Made by a program: the position numbers and the translations under genes
Part shown: one piece after another, positions 61,614 through 64,000 of the stretch
How positions within the stretch are numbered: the first letter of the stretch is position 1
Layout of the letters: every line of letters starts with the position of its first letter
Notes under the pieces: model-generated
Databases searched by the model: none
The model's input: only the letters and a program-made list of their open reading frames with translations
What the model was told of the DNA's origin: nothing
NCBI GenBank assembly: GCA_965243805.1
Contig: OZ251577.1
Span: 2,294,001-2,358,000 of the forward strand
DNA from: CATQHQ01 sp965243805
GTDB lineage: Bacteria; Gemmatimonadota; Gemmatimonadetes; Longimicrobiales; Gaopeijiaceae
Length of the DNA stretch: 64,000 nucleotides
Direction of reading: 5' to 3'

Positions 61614-64000
61614 TTACCTCCTGAACCTGTAGGACATCTTCACGAACAGCCCGTCGGCCTCGGGGCGCATATCCCGGAACCGCAGTCGGGCCACATCTTC
61701 CATCTGTCGAGTGTAGCCCACGAAGAAGACCGTGCCTGGGGTCGGCTCGTAGCTGACGAGCGTCTCCACCGAGAAGTCGTGGGCTTCGGACCCCTCCAGC
61801 GCGCTGCAGGAATCCGAGGAGCAGTAAGAGAGCTGCCGTCCCTCCGACGGAGTGAGGAGCGCGCCCCGTCGCTGGCTGGCGTACTCGGCGATCGCCCGCA
61901 CGAAGAACGATCGGGTGAACTGGTACTGGAGCCGGGCTCGGGGGATCGTCGCCTGCGAGTAGAGCGAACCGTCGCGCTGCCGCTTCAGCACCGTGTGGCG
62001 CACCCCCAGCTCCGCCCGAAGGTGGGTGGTGGGAAAGAGGTTCAAGCTGGCGTCGCCCGACCAGGAGTTGGCCACGTCCACCGGCGTTCCCGTGCGGAAG
62101 TCGAAGAGCGGAGTCTCCGAGCGCGTGACTCGGATGTTGCCCCGAGCTTGGTCGAAGGCGTTGAGCCAGAGGAAGAGGGTGCCCGATTGCAGCCCGTGGA
62201 AGCGGGACTGGCTGGGGTAGAACGCTTCCCGGGCGCCGTCCTGGCCCGCGTAGGTCAGCCCGTCGTAGTCGGCCCGAGCGAAGTCGAACCAGGACAGACT
62301 GTAGTTCCCCCATAGGGTGATGTTGCCTCGAAAGGAGACGCTCCCGCCTGCTCGCACCGTCGCTTCCTCCACGCCCCTGCGGGCCCAGAAGTCGTCGTGA
62401 TCCCAGAAGCCGTCGAACTCCAGGCCCGGACCCCAGCGCTCGATCAGCTCCCCCGGGCGGCCACGGAAGTCATAGGACACGCGGGATTGGACCTGGGCAG
62501 CGCCGTTGCGGCGGATGAAGCCGCTGCCTGCCTGGAAGTCGTTGCTCACGTCGTTGACGGTTGCGCTGACCTGAAAGTTTCGCCCCGACCGGTTGAACTG
62601 GGCGGAGAGCAGTCCGCCGTGGATTGCAGTCGGGGCGACGTCGGAGGCGGTTCGGCTGCCCGCGGCCAGCAGCGTGAGAGTGTAACGCTGGCTGAACTGG
62701 AAGCGGCCGTCCAGCCCGGCCACTCGGTTGTACCGGCTCTGGTCGTAGGTCCGGTCCGTGTAGACCATGCCCACGTTGGAGGTGCTGCCGATGTCGCGTC
62801 GCAATCGGAAGAGGTTGACGACCGGGTTGGCGGTTCCGTCGGGCGCGTTGGTGTCGTCCACCACGTCCACGGCCCCCAGGTACCCTGCGTTGAAGCCGCC
62901 CAGCTTGCCGGTGAGCTTGGCCCCCGCCACTGGGTTGACGATGGATCGGGTGTAGACGAGCTGCCGCGGCAAGCGGAAGATCTCGGTGCCCTCCAGGAAG
63001 AACGGCCGCTTCTCTTGGAGGAAGAGGGCGAAGCGCTCGTTGACGGCGATCTGCCCCGCGTCGGCTTCGACCTGGGAGAAGTCCGGGTTGTAGGTGCCGT
63101 CCAGCGTCAGGTTGGAGGTGATCCCGTACGTCATGTTGAGACCGAAGTCGCCCGCGGTCCCGCTCCGCTGCAAGCCGCCCGTCGCCTCGTCGTAGCGGCC
63201 CTGCTTGGTGATCGTCTGGACCGGGTTGATCTCCAGGAAGAGGCCCGGGTCCAGGTCGCGCAGGCCCGTCAGGCTGCCGAACTGCTCCATCTTGTTGGCC
63301 ACGTTGGCGGTGACGGGCGCCCACGACTCGGAGTAGCCGTTGCGTGCGATCCGCCGCTCCACTTGCAGTCCCCAGTCCTGGAGGGCGACCTCTCGGAAGC
63401 GGATGCTCTTGAAGGGCAGCTTCACTTCCACCGAGTAGCCCCACTCCTGCATTCGTCCGCCCGAGTCCCACACGAAGTCCGGGTTCCAGTCGATCGGCGG
63501 GCCGAAGCGACGCCCGCGTCCGCCCCCGCCTCCGACCACCCACAGGCCGTCCTGCTGAACGCCGTAGGGGTTGACCATCACCACGTAGCCCCGCCGCCGG
63601 TCGTCGAAGGTGTCCAAGACGAGCCTCACGTAGTCGTCGGAGCGGCCGAAGGAGTCTCGCTCGCTCAGGGTTGCGCGGGGGCCGCCGGGGAGGTCGTCGT
63701 ACGCCTTGACGCCGAAGTAGAGCGCGTCGTCGGTGACCAGGATGCGGGCCTCGGTGCGTTGCGTGGCTGGGACGCCCTCCACCGGGTCGAACTGGGTGAA
63801 GCCCGTGAGGACTGGCGCGTCGGCCCAGGCCGCTTCGTCCAGCTCGCCGTCCACGTTGATCTGCGGGTCCGCCGTCCAGGGGCTGGGAACCTCGAGCGCC
63901 CCGGCGCTGCCGTCGTACACGGTCGCTTCCGGTGGGTCGCGGCGGTCGCCCGGGACGAGTCCGCCTGTGGGCGTCTGCGCGACCGGTGCGGCGGCCGCGA
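61614..64000 (-). CDS. DUF5916 outer-membrane protein with CBM9-like domain (5' end outside window)
   Basis: At least 795 residues; the frame is open to the window edge. Near the edge AAAPVAQTPTGG looks like the end of a signal peptide, so little is missing. The CBM9-like domain covers INVDGELDEAAWADAPVLTGFTQFDPVEG to about residue 200. The DUF5916 barrel follows (NPDFSQVEADAGQIAVNERFALFLQEKRPFFLEG, SIVNPVAGAKLTGKLGGFNAGYL, many alternating strands) and ends in a Phe-containing strand (LFVKMSYRFRR). Such proteins are abundant in Gemmatimonadota and Bacteroidota; their substrate is unknown. Confidence 0.92.
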   Translation of the reverse strand, partial: AAAAPVAQTPTGGLVPGDRRDPPEATVYDGSAGALEVPSPWTADPQINVDGELDEAAWADAPVLTGFTQFDPVEGVPATQRTEARILVTDDALYFGVKAYDDLPGGPRATLSERDSFGRSDDYVRLVLDTFDDRRRGYVVMVNPYGVQQDGLWVVGGGGGRGRRFGPPIDWNPDFVWDSGGRMQEWGYSVEVKLPFKSIRFREVALQDWGLQVERRIARNGYSESWAPVTANVANKMEQFGSLTGLRDLDPGLFLEINPVQTITKQGRYDEATGGLQRSGTAGDFGLNMTYGITSNLTLDGTYNPDFSQVEADAGQIAVNERFALFLQEKRPFFLEGTEIFRLPRQLVYTRSIVNPVAGAKLTGKLGGFNAGYLGAVDVVDDTNAPDGTANPVVNLFRLRRDIGSTSNVGMVYTDRTYDQSRYNRVAGLDGRFQFSQRYTLTLLAAGSRTASDVAPTAIHGGLLSAQFNRSGRNFQVSATVNDVSNDFQAGSGFIRRNGAAQVQSRVSYDFRGRPGELIERWGPGLEFDGFWDHDDFWARRGVEEATVRAGGSVSFRGNITLWGNYSLSWFDFARADYDGLTYAGQDGAREAFYPSQSRFHGLQSGTLFLWLNAFDQARGNIRVTRSETPLFDFRTGTPVDVANSWSGDASLNLFPTTHLRAELGVRHTVLKRQRDGSLYSQATIPRARLQYQFTRSFFVRAIAEYASQRRGALLTPSEGRQLSYCSSDSCSALEGSEAHDFSVETLVSYEPTPGTVFFVGYTRQMEDVARLRFRDMRPEADGLFVKMSYRFRR

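Overview
The window is high-GC, densely coded bacterial DNA with short spacers and frequent GTGA/ATGA stop-start overlaps. The gene content suggests an uncultured Gemmatimonadota-like bacterium: an outer-membrane DUF5916 protein, several exported beta-propeller proteins, exported amidohydrolase/dipeptidase/CocE hydrolases, and Zn-independent forms of ribosomal proteins L28, L33 and L31. This assignment is an inference from gene content; there is no rRNA to confirm it. I see no IS element, integrase, prophage or CRISPR array.

Layout. 0-8.4 kb: the Cys/Trp-rich end of an unknown protein, then a run of secreted hydrolases (M19-like dipeptidase, N-acyl-D-amino-acid deacylase, DadA-like oxidase, S15/CocE hydrolase, TolB-like propeller) that reads as a D-amino-acid and peptide scavenging unit. 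8.4-13.2 kb (minus): a trypsin-like protease with a separate small protein resembling its own N-terminal domain, an OLD/RecF-like ATPase, and a CaiB CoA-transferase fused to a carboxymuconolactone-decarboxylase-like domain. 13.3-15.2 kb: metallopeptidase, membrane protein and winged-helix regulator. 15.2-24 kb: outer-membrane barrel, rpmB-rpmG, propeller, ECF-like sigma factor, rpmE2, folE2, MazG-like protein, squalene/phytoene-synthase-like protein and mogA. 24-31 kb: acyl-CoA and amino-acid catabolism (a frameshifted thiolase, bioY, 3-hydroxyacyl-CoA dehydrogenase, acyl-CoA dehydrogenase, leucine dehydrogenase, glyA). 31-36.6 kb: nnrE/nnrD, thiL, plsC, eno, ftsB. 36.6-45.2 kb: SPFH protein, tRNA-Met, RDD-SpoIIM fusion, and the DUF58/MoxR/DUF4350/DUF4129 envelope cluster. 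46.3-50.4 kb: a lower-GC accessory block with a DUF262-HNH nuclease next to a Dam-type DNA adenine methyltransferase, followed by an Rpn-family nuclease. 50.5-56.1 kb: threonine deaminase, a DEAD-box helicase, a Panacea-domain antitoxin with an unknown small partner, a low-molecular-weight phosphatase and a fructosamine-kinase-like protein. 56.3-64 kb: O-methyltransferase, aminotransferase, thioredoxin-fold protein, a DEAD-box pseudo-helicase with a DbpA-like RNA-binding domain, an orphan VapB, and a DUF5916 protein cut by the window end.

The main points for follow-up are: (1) the DUF262-HNH plus adenine methyltransferase pair, a candidate restriction-type defence module; (2) the Panacea protein with its unknown 122-residue neighbour, a candidate toxin-antitoxin pair; (3) a pseudo-DEAD-box protein that has lost its ATPase motifs but keeps an RNA-binding domain; (4) more than 20 short (15-33 bp) imperfect tandem duplications at gene ends, linkers and leaders, several of which copy a stop codon; (5) a dispersed palindromic repeat found in two distant spacers in opposite orientation; and (6) three genes with no ATG/GTG/TTG start, two of which have a good ribosome site ahead of a CTG (or ATT) codon.
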